A DNA stretch of 64,000 nt from Pseudomonadota bacterium (GCA_023388715.1 JAEWFT010000052.1:49230-113229); one strand, 5' to 3'; positions 32,329-41,701 are shown, numbered from the stretch's first letter. The notes: generated from the sequence alone by a model not told the origin. Numbers and translations: made by a program.

Positions 32329-34104
32329 GTGAGTGCCATCCGCCAGCTACCCGATGTCCTGGTCAACCAGATCGCCGCCGGCGAGGTCGTCGAGCGGCCC
32401 GCGTCGGTGGTCAAGGAACTGGTCGAGAACGCGCTGGATGCAGGCGCGACGCGCATCGACATCGACCTCGAGGAAGGCGGCGTCCGCCTGATCCGCATCC
32501 GCGACGATGGCGCCGGCATCGCGCCCGAGCAGCTGCCGCTGGCCGTCAGCCGCCATGCCACCAGCAAGATCGCCAGCATCGAGGACCTCGAGGCGGTGGC
32601 CACCCTCGGCTTCCGCGGCGAAGCGCTGCCGTCCGTGGCCTCGGTGAGCCGCTTCCGCCTCGCGTCGCGGCCCCGCGATGCTGTGCACGGCGCGGAATTG
32701 CGGATCGACGGCGGCAGGCTGGGCGACGTGGCGCCGCACGCGCATCCGCACGGCACCACGGTCGAAGTGCGCGACCTGTTCTTCAACGTGCCGGCGCGGC
32801 GTAAGTTCCTGCGCGCCGAGCGCACCGAGCTGTCGCACATCGAGGAATGGCTGCGCTCGCTGGCGCTGGCGCGCCCGGACGTGGAACTGCGCGTCACCCA
32901 CAACGGCAAGCCGTCGCGGCGCTGGAAGGGCGATGGCCACCTGCTCGGCGATGCGCGCCTGCACGAGGCGCTGGGCCCCGAATTCGCGCGCAACGCGCTG
33001 CACGTGGACCACGCCGGCGCCGGGCTGCGCCTGCACGGCTGGATCGCGCAACCGGCCTACAACCGCGCCAGCGCCGACCAGCAGTACCTCTACGTCAATG
33101 GTCGCAGCGTGCGCGACCGCAACGTCGCCCATGCGGTGCGCCAGGCCTACAGCGACGTGCTGTTCCACGGTCGCCATCCCGCCTACGTCCTGTTCCTCGA
33201 GCTCGATCCGCGCGGCGTCGATGTCAACGTGCATCCTGCCAAGCACGAGGTGCGCTTCCGCGAGTCGCGGCTGGTCCACGATTTCGTGTACCGCAGCCTG
33301 CATGCGGCGCTGTCTGAAACGCGGGCGGGCGGGCCGGCCGCGCCGGCGGCGGCCATGGCCACCGCGGGATCCGTCTGGTCGCGACCGGTGCAGGCGCCGA
33401 TCGGGCTGCGGGTCGCGGATGCACCGGCCGCCTATGTCGCGCTGTATGCGCATGGCCAGGACGATGCGGCGGGCGAAGTATCGCCCACGATGGCGATGCC
33501 TGCCGACACCGACGACGGCATGCCGCCGCTGGGGTTCGCGCTGGCGCAGCTGCACGGCATCTACATCCTCGCCCAGAACGCCGACGGCCTGGTCGTGGTC
33601 GACATGCACGCCGCGCACGAGCGCATCGGCTACGAGAAGCTGAAGGCCGCCCACGACGGTGAGGGCCTGCGCACGCAGCCGTTGCTGGTGCCCACGCCGG
33701 TGGCGGTCTCGGAGCGCGAGGCGGACGTCGCCGAGCGCGAGGGCGCCACCCTGGCGCAGTTGGGCTTCGAGGTCCAGCGCAGCGGGCCGCAGTCGCTGCT
33801 GCTCCGCAGCGTGCCGGCGTTGCTGGCGCAGGGCGACGTCGAGGCGTTGCTGCGCGACGTGCTGGCCGACCTGCGCGAGCACGGCGGTAGCCGGCGCGTG
33901 GCCGAGACCCGCGACGGCCTGCTGGCGACCATGGCCTGCCACGGCGCGGTGCGCGCCAACCGCCGCCTCGGTATCCCCGAAATGAACGCACTGCTGCGCG
34001 AGATGGAAGCCACCGAGCGCTCCGGCCAATGCAACCATGGGCGGCCGACCTGGACGCGCTTCTCGCTTCAGGACATCGACCGCTGGTTCCTGCGCGGGCG
34101 CTGA
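32329..34104 (+). CDS. mutL: DNA mismatch repair protein MutL
   Basis: 591 residues from GTG. GHKL ATPase N terminus: IRQLPDVLVNQIAAGEVVE, DDGAGIAPEQL, TLGFRGEALPSVASVS. The C-terminal dimerisation domain holds DMHAAHERIGYE, which fits the DQHA(x)2E(x)4E endonuclease motif, so this MutL should nick DNA itself, as in bacteria lacking MutH. The later CNHGRPTW replaces the Pro of the CPHGRP metal-site motif with Asn. A TAAACT -10-like element ends 6 nt before the GTG. Confidence 0.95.
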   Translation: MSAIRQLPDVLVNQIAAGEVVERPASVVKELVENALDAGATRIDIDLEEGGVRLIRIRDDGAGIAPEQLPLAVSRHATSKIASIEDLEAVATLGFRGEALPSVASVSRFRLASRPRDAVHGAELRIDGGRLGDVAPHAHPHGTTVEVRDLFFNVPARRKFLRAERTELSHIEEWLRSLALARPDVELRVTHNGKPSRRWKGDGHLLGDARLHEALGPEFARNALHVDHAGAGLRLHGWIAQPAYNRASADQQYLYVNGRSVRDRNVAHAVRQAYSDVLFHGRHPAYVLFLELDPRGVDVNVHPAKHEVRFRESRLVHDFVYRSLHAALSETRAGGPAAPAAAMATAGSVWSRPVQAPIGLRVADAPAAYVALYAHGQDDAAGEVSPTMAMPADTDDGMPPLGFALAQLHGIYILAQNADGLVVVDMHAAHERIGYEKLKAAHDGEGLRTQPLLVPTPVAVSEREADVAEREGATLAQLGFEVQRSGPQSLLLRSVPALLAQGDVEALLRDVLADLREHGGSRRVAETRDGLLATMACHGAVRANRRLGIPEMNALLREMEATERSGQCNHGRPTWTRFSLQDIDRWFLRGR

Positions 34105-34142
34105 CGCCGCGTGCCACCCACTTCCCACGACAAGGACAGACC

Positions 34143-35084
34143 GTGACCCTTCGCAACACCCTGCTGGCGCTTTCGCTGGCCCTGTGCCTGCTGCAGCCTT
34201 CGGCGCAGGCGACCGCGCCCGCCACCGATGCGCCGGCGGCGCCCGCCGCGCGTCCGCTGCTGTGGAAGGTTTCGGACGCCGACAACAGCGTGTACCTGCT
34301 TGGCTCGTTCCACCTGCTCAAGGAAACCGACTACCCGTTGCCGGTCGAAGTGGACCGCGCGTTCGCGGATGCCGAATCGCTGCTGTTCGAAATCGATCCG
34401 CAAGCGATGACGGCGCCGGAGACGGTCGCCACCATGCAGAAGTACATGGCCTACGAGGACGGCAAGAGCCTCAGCACCGCGCTTCCGAAGGCGACCCTGG
34501 ACAAGCTGGCGACGCTGGTGTCCGCCAGTGGCGGCTCGATCGCGGCGATGGAGCACAGCGAGCCGTGGGCGGTGAGTCTGGGCCTGGTCATGGGCGTGAG
34601 CCAGTCGATGGGCTTCCGCCCGGACCTGGGCGTGGACCGCCACCTGATGGAGCGCGCGGCCAAGGCCGGCAAGCCGACCGCGGGCCTGGAGACCGCGGAG
34701 GACCAGTTCCGCGCGATGGACAGCGTGCCGCACGCCGAGCAGGCCAAGGGGCTGGACGAATTCCTCGACGATCCGCGCAAGCTGGTGCAGCAGATGGGCG
34801 AAATGCACGACTGGTGGCGCGCCGGCGACGTCGCGCGCCTGGATTCAGAACTGCGCGCGCAGATGGCCGAGGAAACGCCGGTCACCTATCGCCTGCTCAA
34901 CGTCGAGCGCAACCGCGCATGGCTGCCCCAGGTGGAGCGCCGACTGACCGAATCGAAGGCGGACGACACCCTGGTCGTGGTGGGCGCGCTGCACCTGCTC
35001 GGCGATGACGGCCTGGTCTCCCGGCTGCGCGCGAAGGGCTACCGGGTCGAGCGCATCTGCGACGCCTGCGCGGCGGGCAACTGA
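34143..35084 (+). CDS. TraB/GumN family protein
   Basis: 313 residues from GTG. A signal peptide (MTLRNTLLALSLALCLLQPSAQA) points to export. The family's two halves are marked by VYLLGSFHLLKETDYPLP with the GxxH motif, and a C-terminal VVVGALHLLGDDGLVSRLRAKGY. TraB/GumN proteins are predicted metalloproteases (Tiki-like fold) of unknown substrate. It lies 38 bp behind mutL but is probably functionally independent. Confidence 0.88.
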   Translation: MTLRNTLLALSLALCLLQPSAQATAPATDAPAAPAARPLLWKVSDADNSVYLLGSFHLLKETDYPLPVEVDRAFADAESLLFEIDPQAMTAPETVATMQKYMAYEDGKSLSTALPKATLDKLATLVSASGGSIAAMEHSEPWAVSLGLVMGVSQSMGFRPDLGVDRHLMERAAKAGKPTAGLETAEDQFRAMDSVPHAEQAKGLDEFLDDPRKLVQQMGEMHDWWRAGDVARLDSELRAQMAEETPVTYRLLNVERNRAWLPQVERRLTESKADDTLVVVGALHLLGDDGLVSRLRAKGYRVERICDACAAGN

Positions 35085-35104
35085 CGCGCAACCGTGCGGC
35101 CTGC

Positions 35105-35527
35105 TCAGGCGGCGGCGTCGTCCATCACGATGCAGTCCACCGGGCAGGCCGGCACGCACAATTCGCAGCCGGTGCACAGCGGCGGCAGCACGACGTGCAT
35201 CAGCTTGGACGCGCCGATGATCGCGTCCACCGGGCACGCCTGGATGCACTTGGTGCAGCCGATGCAGTCGGCCTCGACCACGCGCGCCACCAGCGGCGTC
35301 TTGTGCGCGCCGCGGCTGCGGTCGTAGGGCTGGGGCGCCACCCCGAGGACGTGGGCCAGCGCGCGTGCGCCGGCATCACCGCCGGGCGGGCAATGGTCGA
35401 TGCCCCCTTCGCCGCGCGCCATTGCCTCCGCGTACGGGCGGCAGCCGTCGAAGCCGCACTGCCCGCACTGGGTCTGCGGCAGGATGCGATCCAGGCGTTC
35501 GGCCAGGTCCGGTGCGGTGGATGCCAT
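35105..35527 (-). CDS. rnfB: soluble RnfB-like ferredoxin protein
   Basis: 140 residues. The N-terminal ILPQTQCGQCGFDGCRPYAE cluster motif of RnfB/RsxB is followed by CPPGG and two ferredoxin motifs, CIGCTKCIQACPV and CTGCELCVPACPV. The N-terminal membrane anchor of canonical RnfB is missing, and no rnfA/C/D/E/G genes are adjacent. It may work as a free electron carrier rather than in a sodium-pumping Rnf complex. The last residues are MDDAAA. Start at 35527 fits the conserved region; a longer frame is unsupported. Confidence 0.85.
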   Translation of the reverse strand: MASTAPDLAERLDRILPQTQCGQCGFDGCRPYAEAMARGEGGIDHCPPGGDAGARALAHVLGVAPQPYDRSRGAHKTPLVARVVEADCIGCTKCIQACPVDAIIGASKLMHVVLPPLCTGCELCVPACPVDCIVMDDAAA

Positions 35528-35584
35528 CAGCCCCGGATTTCCGCGCGCGCCGTCATGCAGTTGCTGCTCACGCGAATGTCCCCC

Positions 35585-35607
35585 GATGCCGGCGGATCGC
35601 CGGCATC
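35585..35607. repeat. perfect 10-bp inverted repeat upstream of rnfB
   Basis: GATGCCGGCG (35585-35594), loop GAT, CGCCGGCATC (35598-35607), between metG and rnfB, both on the minus strand. There is no T-tract, so it is a strong hairpin of uncertain role, perhaps limiting read-through from metG. Confidence 0.5.
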
Positions 35608-35666
35608 GCCTCCCTGATTTCGCTGCGGCAGGAGCGGCAACACGGCTTTCGCTGATGCCTCGGGGC

Positions 35667-37733
35667 TCAGCGCACCGGCATCCCGGGCTGCGCGCCGGCA
35701 TCGGCGTCGAGCAGCGCCAGTTCGCCGCCATCGAAGCCGGCCGACAGGATCATCCCCTCGCTGATCCCGAAGCGCATCTTGCGCGGGGCCAGGTTGGCGA
35801 TGAACACGACGTTGCGGCCCACCAGCGTGTCCGGCTCGCCATAGCTGGCGCGGATGCCGGAGAAGATCTGCCGCTGGCCAAGCGCGCCGGCATCCAGCAG
35901 GAAGCGCAGCAGCTTGTCGGAACCTTCGACGAAACCGCACTCCAGCACCCGGCCAATGCGCAGGTCGAGCTTGGCGAAATCATCGATGCCGATGGTGGCG
36001 CCGGCGGGGGCGGCTTCGGCGGCGACCGGCGCGCTGGCCTTGGGTGGGGCGGTGCCTTCCGCCGCGGCGGCGGGCGGGGCGGCGAGGGTGTCCTTGCTGG
36101 CGTCGATCATGGTCTGGATGTGCTTGGGGTCGATGCGGGTGAACAGCGGGGTGTAGTCGCGGATGCGGCGCGCGACCAGCGGCGCGTCGAGGTCGGCCCA
36201 CGCGTCCACCGGCGCGTCGAGGAAGTCGGCGGCCTCTCCACTGGTGCGCGGCAGCACTGGCGCCAGCGCCGTGGCGAGCACGCGGAACAGGTTCAGACCC
36301 TGGGTGCACACCGCCTGCAGCTCGGCGTCCGCGCCCTCCTGTTTGGCGATCACCCAAGGCTTGCGGTCGTCGATGTAGCGGTTGGCTTCGTCGGCCAGCG
36401 CCATCACCTGCCGGATTGCCGCGGCCGGGTCGTTGCGTTCGTAGGCCTCGCGCACGCCGGCCAGCTCGCCGACGAAGCGCGCGTACTGCGCCGCGTCCGG
36501 CAGCGCGGGCGCCAGCATGCCGCCAAAGCGCTTGCCGATGAAGCCGGCGCAACGGCTGGCGAGGTTGACGAACTTGCCCACCAGGTCCGCGTTCACCCGC
36601 GCGGTGAAGTCGGCCAGGTTGAGGTCGAGGTCGTCCACGCCGCCTGAGGACTTGGCCGCGTAGTAGTAGCGCAGCGCCTCCGGGTCGAGGCCGGCGTCGA
36701 GGTAGGTCCGGGCCATGATGAACGTGCCGCGCGACTTCGACATCTTGGCGCCGTCCACCGTCAGGTAGCCGTTGACGTGCAGGCGCGTGGGCATGCGCAT
36801 CCCGGCGCCGTGCAGCACCGCCGGCCAGAACAGGCCATGGAAGTTGACGATGTCCTTGCCGATGAAGTGGTGCAGTTCTGCGCTGCTGTCGCGCCCGAGG
36901 AAAGCGTCGACATCGGCCCCGTTGCGGGCGCTGAGGGTGCGGAAGCTCGACAGGTAGCCGATCGGCGCGTCCAGCCAGACGTAGAAATACTTGCCCGGCG
37001 CGCCCGGGATCTCGAAGCCGAAGTAGGGCGCGTCGCGGGAGATGTCCCAGGCGCGCAAGCCGCCCTCGGCATCCAGCCACTCCATCAGCTTGGCCTTGAC
37101 CCCCGGCAGGGCGACGTTGCCGGCAAGCCAGTCGCGCAACACGCCCTCAAAGCGCCCGACCTCGAAGAAATGGTGCTCGGAGTCGCGCAGTTCCGGCGTC
37201 GCGCCGGAGACCACCGACTTCGGATCGATCAGGTCGGTGGTCCCGTATGTGGCGCCGCAGACCTCGCAGTTGTCGCCGTACTGGTCGGCCGCCTTGCACT
37301 TCGGGCAGGTGCCCTTGATGTAGCGGTCGGGCAGGAACATGCCTTTGGCCGGGTCGTAGAACTGCGCGATGCTGCGGCGGCTGATGTGGCCGCCGGCATC
37401 CAGCGCGCCATAGATCGCCTCGGTCAGTTCGCGGTTGACCGGCGAATGGGTGGAATCGTAGTGGTCGAACGCCACCCCGAAGGCGGCGAAGTCGCGCTCA
37501 TGACCGGCTTGAATCGCGGCGATGAAGGCTTCGGGCGTAGTGCCGGCCTTCTCGGCCGCCAGCATGATCGGGGTGCCATGGGTGTCGTCGGCGCAGACGT
37601 AGTGGACGCTGCCGCCCTGCATGCGCCGCGCCCGGACCCAGATGTCGGCCTGGATGTAGCCCACCAGGTGCCCCAGGTGCAGCGGGCCGTTCGCGTAGGG
37701 CAGGGCATTGGTGACAAGCGCGGGGCGGGGCAT
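35667..37733 (-). CDS. metG: methionine--tRNA ligase
   Basis: 688 residues. Charges initiator and elongator tRNA-Met. HIGH-like PLHLGHLVGYIQADIW, zinc-binding CPKCKAADQYGDNCEVCG, and KMSKSRG are present. A C-terminal tRNA-binding (EMAP/OB-fold) domain begins about residue 580 (IDDFAKLDLRIGRVLECG). It is joined by an Ala/Pro-rich linker. The ATG at 37733 starts the conserved MPRPALVTNALPYANG. A GATAAT at 37761-37766 on the minus strand is a possible -10. Confidence 0.96.
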   Translation of the reverse strand: MPRPALVTNALPYANGPLHLGHLVGYIQADIWVRARRMQGGSVHYVCADDTHGTPIMLAAEKAGTTPEAFIAAIQAGHERDFAAFGVAFDHYDSTHSPVNRELTEAIYGALDAGGHISRRSIAQFYDPAKGMFLPDRYIKGTCPKCKAADQYGDNCEVCGATYGTTDLIDPKSVVSGATPELRDSEHHFFEVGRFEGVLRDWLAGNVALPGVKAKLMEWLDAEGGLRAWDISRDAPYFGFEIPGAPGKYFYVWLDAPIGYLSSFRTLSARNGADVDAFLGRDSSAELHHFIGKDIVNFHGLFWPAVLHGAGMRMPTRLHVNGYLTVDGAKMSKSRGTFIMARTYLDAGLDPEALRYYYAAKSSGGVDDLDLNLADFTARVNADLVGKFVNLASRCAGFIGKRFGGMLAPALPDAAQYARFVGELAGVREAYERNDPAAAIRQVMALADEANRYIDDRKPWVIAKQEGADAELQAVCTQGLNLFRVLATALAPVLPRTSGEAADFLDAPVDAWADLDAPLVARRIRDYTPLFTRIDPKHIQTMIDASKDTLAAPPAAAAEGTAPPKASAPVAAEAAPAGATIGIDDFAKLDLRIGRVLECGFVEGSDKLLRFLLDAGALGQRQIFSGIRASYGEPDTLVGRNVVFIANLAPRKMRFGISEGMILSAGFDGGELALLDADAGAQPGMPVR

Positions 37734-37795
37734 CGGGGATCGGCAAGTTGGCGGCCGGCGATTATCGCACGCGACCGCCGTCCGCCCGGGCCGCG

Positions 37796-38224
37796 CTACT
37801 GGCGCAACCACACCTGCTGGCGGCACAGGAATGCGATGCAGCCGGACATGCCGAGCTTGCGGCCACCGTCCAGGAGCTCCAGTTTCGCCTTGTAGTCCTT
37901 TCCGTTTTCCGGGTCCAGCACGCGCCCGCCGCTCCACTTGCCCGGCCCATCGGGCGCAAGGCCCCAGAGGATCGTCAGGCCCTTGATCGGCTTGCCGCGG
38001 TTGGCACCGGTGCAGCGGGTGCAGGCGGGGTCGGGGCCATCCTTCAGGTCGAGGATCTCCACCACCTTGCCGACCAGGCGGCCATCGCGCGCCTTCTGGA
38101 TCTCCACCACCGATTTCGGCTTGCCGGTGGCATCGTCGATGGTCTGCCAGCGCCCGATGGCGGCGTCCTGCGCGGCGGCTGCGAGCGGAAGCAGGAGCAG
38201 GAAGGGCAGCAACAGCGTACGCAT
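37796..38224 (-). CDS. DUF2147 domain-containing secreted protein (copy 2)
   Basis: 142 residues with a signal peptide (MRTLLLPFLLLLPLAAAAQ). DUF2147 proteins are small exported proteins of unknown function; hallmarks here are IGRWQTIDDATGKPKSVVEI at the mature N terminus and a repeated-beta body. Four Cys are conserved with its neighbour: CTRC in the middle and CIAFLC near the end, probably two disulfides. ATG at 38224 is preferred over one two codons upstream because GGGGA lies 6 nt before it. Paralogue of the next gene upstream. Confidence 0.85.
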   Translation of the reverse strand: MRTLLLPFLLLLPLAAAAQDAAIGRWQTIDDATGKPKSVVEIQKARDGRLVGKVVEILDLKDGPDPACTRCTGANRGKPIKGLTILWGLAPDGPGKWSGGRVLDPENGKDYKAKLELLDGGRKLGMSGCIAFLCRQQVWLRQ

Positions 38225-38257
38225 CGGCATTCCCCGGGACGTGGACGGCGGACATGG

Positions 38258-38280
38258 AAACGGCCCGATCACGGGCCGTT
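38258..38280 (-). terminator. hairpin between the two DUF2147 genes
   Basis: AACGGCCCG (38259-38267), loop, CGGGCCGTT (38272-38280); on the minus strand followed by TTTCC. The short T-run makes it a partial terminator or RNA-stability element between the paralogues. Confidence 0.5.
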
Positions 38281-38310
38281 CCATCATGAATCATGCAGGC
38301 GAGATCGACG

Positions 38311-38736
38311 TCAGTCGGCGCGCACCCAGGTTGCGTTGCGGCAGATGATCGACACGCAGCCGCGCACCTCGAGCTTCTTGCCGCCGTCGAGCAGCTTCAT
38401 CGACTTGGCGTTGAAGTTGCGGTCCTCCGACGGCTTGTAGCCCTTGCCGCCACCCCAGGTGCCGTCCTTGTTCGCCTTCAGGTCCCACAGGGTGACGATG
38501 CCGACCATCGGCTTGTTCGCGTACTTGCCGCTGCAGGTGGTGCAGGTGGCCGGCACGCCGACTGCTTCCACGATCTTCGCCGCCAGGGTGCCGTTCTTGG
38601 TCTCGTAGATTTCCGAAACCGTCATGACCTTGCCGGTCTTGTCGTCCAGCGTCTTCCACTTGCCGATCGGCGAGTTCTGCGCCGACGCGGAGAACGCCAG
38701 CGAGGCGAGGGCGGCGGCCAGGATGAACTTGCGCAT
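38311..38736 (-). CDS. DUF2147 domain-containing secreted protein (copy 1)
   Basis: 141 residues, signal peptide MRKFILAAALASLAFSASA, then IGKWKTLDDKTGKVMTVSEI. It aligns along its whole length with the gene downstream, including the CTTC and CVSIIC cysteine pairs, so the two arose by tandem duplication. A GGGAGGGG ribosome site supports ATG at 38736. Envelope location and unknown function, as for the family. Confidence 0.87.
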   Translation of the reverse strand: MRKFILAAALASLAFSASAQNSPIGKWKTLDDKTGKVMTVSEIYETKNGTLAAKIVEAVGVPATCTTCSGKYANKPMVGIVTLWDLKANKDGTWGGGKGYKPSEDRNFNAKSMKLLDGGKKLEVRGCVSIICRNATWVRAD

Positions 38737-38858
38737 GAGGTGTTCCCCTCCCAGGGACAATGGGGCGCGGCGCGCCCAGCGGTGCTGTTATACCGCCATC
38801 CGCAGCGGTATGGGAACGGTTGTGGCTGAAGGCATTCAGCCGCGCGCGGGGTGCGGGC

Positions 38859-39641
38859 TCAGCGTGGGTCTAGCTCGCCCGGCGGATCGTCGGGCTGCGG
38901 TGTGGTCGGCGTGGCCTTGCGGTCGCCCACCGCTTCCACGTCGCCCACCTTCACCTGTCCGGTGAGGGGTTTTTGCCAGACCTGGTCGTGCCATTCGCGG
39001 TATTGCTTCGGATCCCAGTACTTGGGAGCGAAATACTGGGACGCCGGGATCTCGCCGTAGCCTTCGATGTAGATGCTGACGGCGCCCACGAAGCCGGTGC
39101 GGCTGCCCGCCACGCTGCGCTGGCCGCGGCGCAGGGCCGCGTTGAGGCGCGGCTCGGCGACCTCGTCGCCGTACTCGGCGTAGATGCCTGCGCCCTCGCG
39201 CAGCGCGCGCTCGCGCTCGGCCTGCCCAAGCGCGTCCCAGTAGCGTTCACGCAGGGACAGGAACCCGAGATAGCCACGCTCGGCGGCGACGTCCATCCAG
39301 GCGTAGGCCAGCGCAGCGTCGCGCGGCGTGCCCCGGCCTTCCCAGAGCATTTCCGCGACCATCCCCTGGGACGGCTTGTCCGCGTAATACGCAGCCCGGC
39401 GAAAGTAGCGGAACGCGTCCTCGAGCTTGCCGGCGCGGTACTTCTCCAGCGCCAGCAGGCGCAGCCGCAGGTCCGGGTGGTCGTCGAGGAAGGCGTTGGT
39501 CGCCATCAGCGGATCGGCCAGCGGGTTCGGCGGCAGGTTGAAGCGCTTCTTGGGCGGCTCCTGCACGCCGCCATCGGCGGCATTCGCGGAGAGGCAGGCG
39601 GCGAGCAGGAAAACGGCGATGACAGAAGGCTGCTTCACCAT
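38859..39641 (-). CDS. Sel1-repeat-like exported protein
   Basis: 260 residues. Signal peptide (MVKQPSVIAVFLLAACLSANA); a Cys inside it is not in a clear lipobox. The middle (about 60-130) holds Sel1/TPR-like helices: YRAGKLEDAFRYFRRAAYYA, then GRGTPRDAALAYAWMDVAAE. The C-terminal part, with YFAPKYWDPKQY, is unfamiliar. It begins immediately after the stop of the S9 peptidase gene (TGA then ATG), so the two are translationally coupled. Probably a protein-protein interaction factor in the periplasm; function unknown. Confidence 0.75.
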   Translation of the reverse strand: MVKQPSVIAVFLLAACLSANAADGGVQEPPKKRFNLPPNPLADPLMATNAFLDDHPDLRLRLLALEKYRAGKLEDAFRYFRRAAYYADKPSQGMVAEMLWEGRGTPRDAALAYAWMDVAAERGYLGFLSLRERYWDALGQAERERALREGAGIYAEYGDEVAEPRLNAALRRGQRSVAGSRTGFVGAVSIYIEGYGEIPASQYFAPKYWDPKQYREWHDQVWQKPLTGQVKVGDVEAVGDRKATPTTPQPDDPPGELDPR

Positions 39642-41627
39642 TCAGCGAGCCGCGCCGCGCGCGCTGCCGATGTGGCGCGCGAAGAACTCGAGCATCTTCG
39701 TATAGAGCTCGAGGTTGTTCTCCTCCTTGTAGTAGCCGTGCTCCTCGCCGTCCTTGATGATCATGCCCTCCGGCGGGTTGCCGGCCGCGGTCAGCGCGCG
39801 GGCCATGGCCTCGGTGTGCGCTGGCGGCGTGCGCTGGTCGCGTGCCCCGGCGGCCAGGTAGACCGGCAGCTTGATCTGGTCGGCATAAGTGATCGGGGAC
39901 ATCGCATCCTGTTCGGCGCGGGTCTGGCCGAAGGCGCGCATCAGGTAGCGCTTGCCGCTGGCGCTCTGCGCGGTGTCGCTCTGGGTCAGCTGGATCTGCG
40001 CGTCGTAGACGCCAACGTAGCCGAACGCGCACTTGAACAAGCCGGGAGCGCGCACCGGCGCCATCAGCGAGGCATATCCGCCGAAGCTGGCGCCGTAGAT
40101 GCAGATGCGCTCCTTGTCGGCCCAGCCCTGCTGCACCACGTGGTTGGTGCCATCGATGATGTCGTTCATGATGCCGGTGCCCCACTGGCCGTAGGCCATG
40201 TCCTGGAACGCCTTGCCAAAGCCGCCGGAGCCGCGGTAGTTGAGCTGCAGGGTGGCGTAGCCGCGGCTGGCGAACAGCTGCGGCTCCATCGAGAACGCCC
40301 AGTCGTCGCGCGGGCCCATCGGGCCGCCGTGCACGTTGACGATGAGCGGCAGGTTCTTGCCGTCGCTGCCGTGCGGGATGGTCAGGTAGCCGTGGATGCG
40401 CTGGCCGTCGCGTGCGGTGAAGGAGACCGACTTCTTGCTCGCCATGCGCGCGGCATCCAGCCACGGGCGGCGCTTGAGCAGGAAACGCGCCTTGCCGCTA
40501 TCGCGGTCGTAAAGGTACAGGTCGCCGGGATTCTGGTCGCTCAAGACGTTGACGACGACTTTCCTGCCGTCGCGGGTGGCGCTACCGAAGTTGATGAACT
40601 GCCCCGGGAACGCCTCGGCCATCTGCAGGAACAGGTCGGTGTCGGGATGGTCTTCCTCGATCAGGGTGACCCGCGGTGCGCCGGCCTCGGTGGCCACCGC
40701 AATCACCCTGTCGGAGCCGTCGACCGAGCCGATGAAGCTGGAAACGTCGGACACCCGATCGCGGAACAGTTCGGTGAACTTGCCGGATGCCGGGTCGAGG
40801 GTGCCGAAGGCGTCCGGCACCTTGCCGTCGCCGCGCAGCGCATAGATGCGGCCGTCGCTCGAGCTGCCGATCACGCGCAGGCGCTCGCCGCCGCTCCGGG
40901 AGGAATTGAGCAGGCTCCAATTGCCGTCGCTACCGCGCTGGTAGACCGAGGTGTGCATGTCGAAGCCGGTGGCGTCGTCTTCGTCACTGGAGCAGACCGC
41001 CCAGCCCGGCTGCTTGTCGGCGGTCAGCACAATCGAGCAATTGTCGGCCGGAGCGCGGCCCAGCGACTTACGGCGCCCACTGACGGTGTCCATCAGCACC
41101 ACCTCGGCGCCCGATCCGGTGGCGGAGCGCTGGTAGCGCGCCAGCATCAGCACGTTGACGTCATCGTCCGGCAGGTCGTCCAACAGCGAGAAGCTCTGCG
41201 CGCCCACCGCCTTGCCGCGCTGGGTGGCATCGCGATCCCCGTATTCGATCAGGGTGCGCGGAAACGAACCATCGGCATCCACCGCATACCACTCGCCGGT
41301 GGGGCGCGGACGTTCGATCGAGCCGTTCTTGCGCACCGCGTTGAACAGCAGCCGGCTCGGCCCGGTCCAGTGGAACGCCCCCACGCTCTTGCGATCCGGC
41401 AGTATGTTGACCTTCAGCGGCTTCAGGCTGCTGGCGTCGAGCACTGTGAGCACGTCTTGCTCGCCCTGGTCCACGGTGATGGCGAGGTAGCGGCCGTCCG
41501 GCGAGATCTTGGCGGTGCCGTAGATCGGACGCTTGACGAAGTCGGCGATCGGCTGCTGCGCATGCGTGACCATGGGCGCCACGAGCAGTGCAGCAAGCAT
41601 CAGGCCCGTCGTCGTGTGCTTGTTCAT
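39642..41627 (-). CDS. S9 family prolyl-oligopeptidase-like serine peptidase
   Basis: 661 residues with signal peptide (MNKHTTTGLMLAALLVAPMVTHA), so periplasmic. N-terminal beta-propeller (about 30-400), then an alpha/beta-hydrolase domain. The catalytic triad is Ser514 in IYGASFGGYAS, Asp597 in AAGARDQRTPP and His630 in GEEHGYYKE; HGGPMGPRDDW gives the oxyanion region. Such dipeptidyl/acylaminoacyl peptidases trim imported peptides, and the two TonB-dependent receptors lie just upstream. ATG at 41627 fixed by the signal peptide. Confidence 0.9.
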   Translation of the reverse strand: MNKHTTTGLMLAALLVAPMVTHAQQPIADFVKRPIYGTAKISPDGRYLAITVDQGEQDVLTVLDASSLKPLKVNILPDRKSVGAFHWTGPSRLLFNAVRKNGSIERPRPTGEWYAVDADGSFPRTLIEYGDRDATQRGKAVGAQSFSLLDDLPDDDVNVLMLARYQRSATGSGAEVVLMDTVSGRRKSLGRAPADNCSIVLTADKQPGWAVCSSDEDDATGFDMHTSVYQRGSDGNWSLLNSSRSGGERLRVIGSSSDGRIYALRGDGKVPDAFGTLDPASGKFTELFRDRVSDVSSFIGSVDGSDRVIAVATEAGAPRVTLIEEDHPDTDLFLQMAEAFPGQFINFGSATRDGRKVVVNVLSDQNPGDLYLYDRDSGKARFLLKRRPWLDAARMASKKSVSFTARDGQRIHGYLTIPHGSDGKNLPLIVNVHGGPMGPRDDWAFSMEPQLFASRGYATLQLNYRGSGGFGKAFQDMAYGQWGTGIMNDIIDGTNHVVQQGWADKERICIYGASFGGYASLMAPVRAPGLFKCAFGYVGVYDAQIQLTQSDTAQSASGKRYLMRAFGQTRAEQDAMSPITYADQIKLPVYLAAGARDQRTPPAHTEAMARALTAAGNPPEGMIIKDGEEHGYYKEENNLELYTKMLEFFARHIGSARGAAR

Positions 41628-41701
41628 TCTTGCCCCCTCAAGTCGGCAATCGAGTCTAGGACAGGCGCCGGCGCGTCGTCCTGCATCTGAAGTCATGCAA
41701 G

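Noticed and set aside
38973..41690. 905-codon open frame opposite the S9 peptidase
   Set aside because: Antisense shadow; the peptidase triad and signal peptide are on the other strand.
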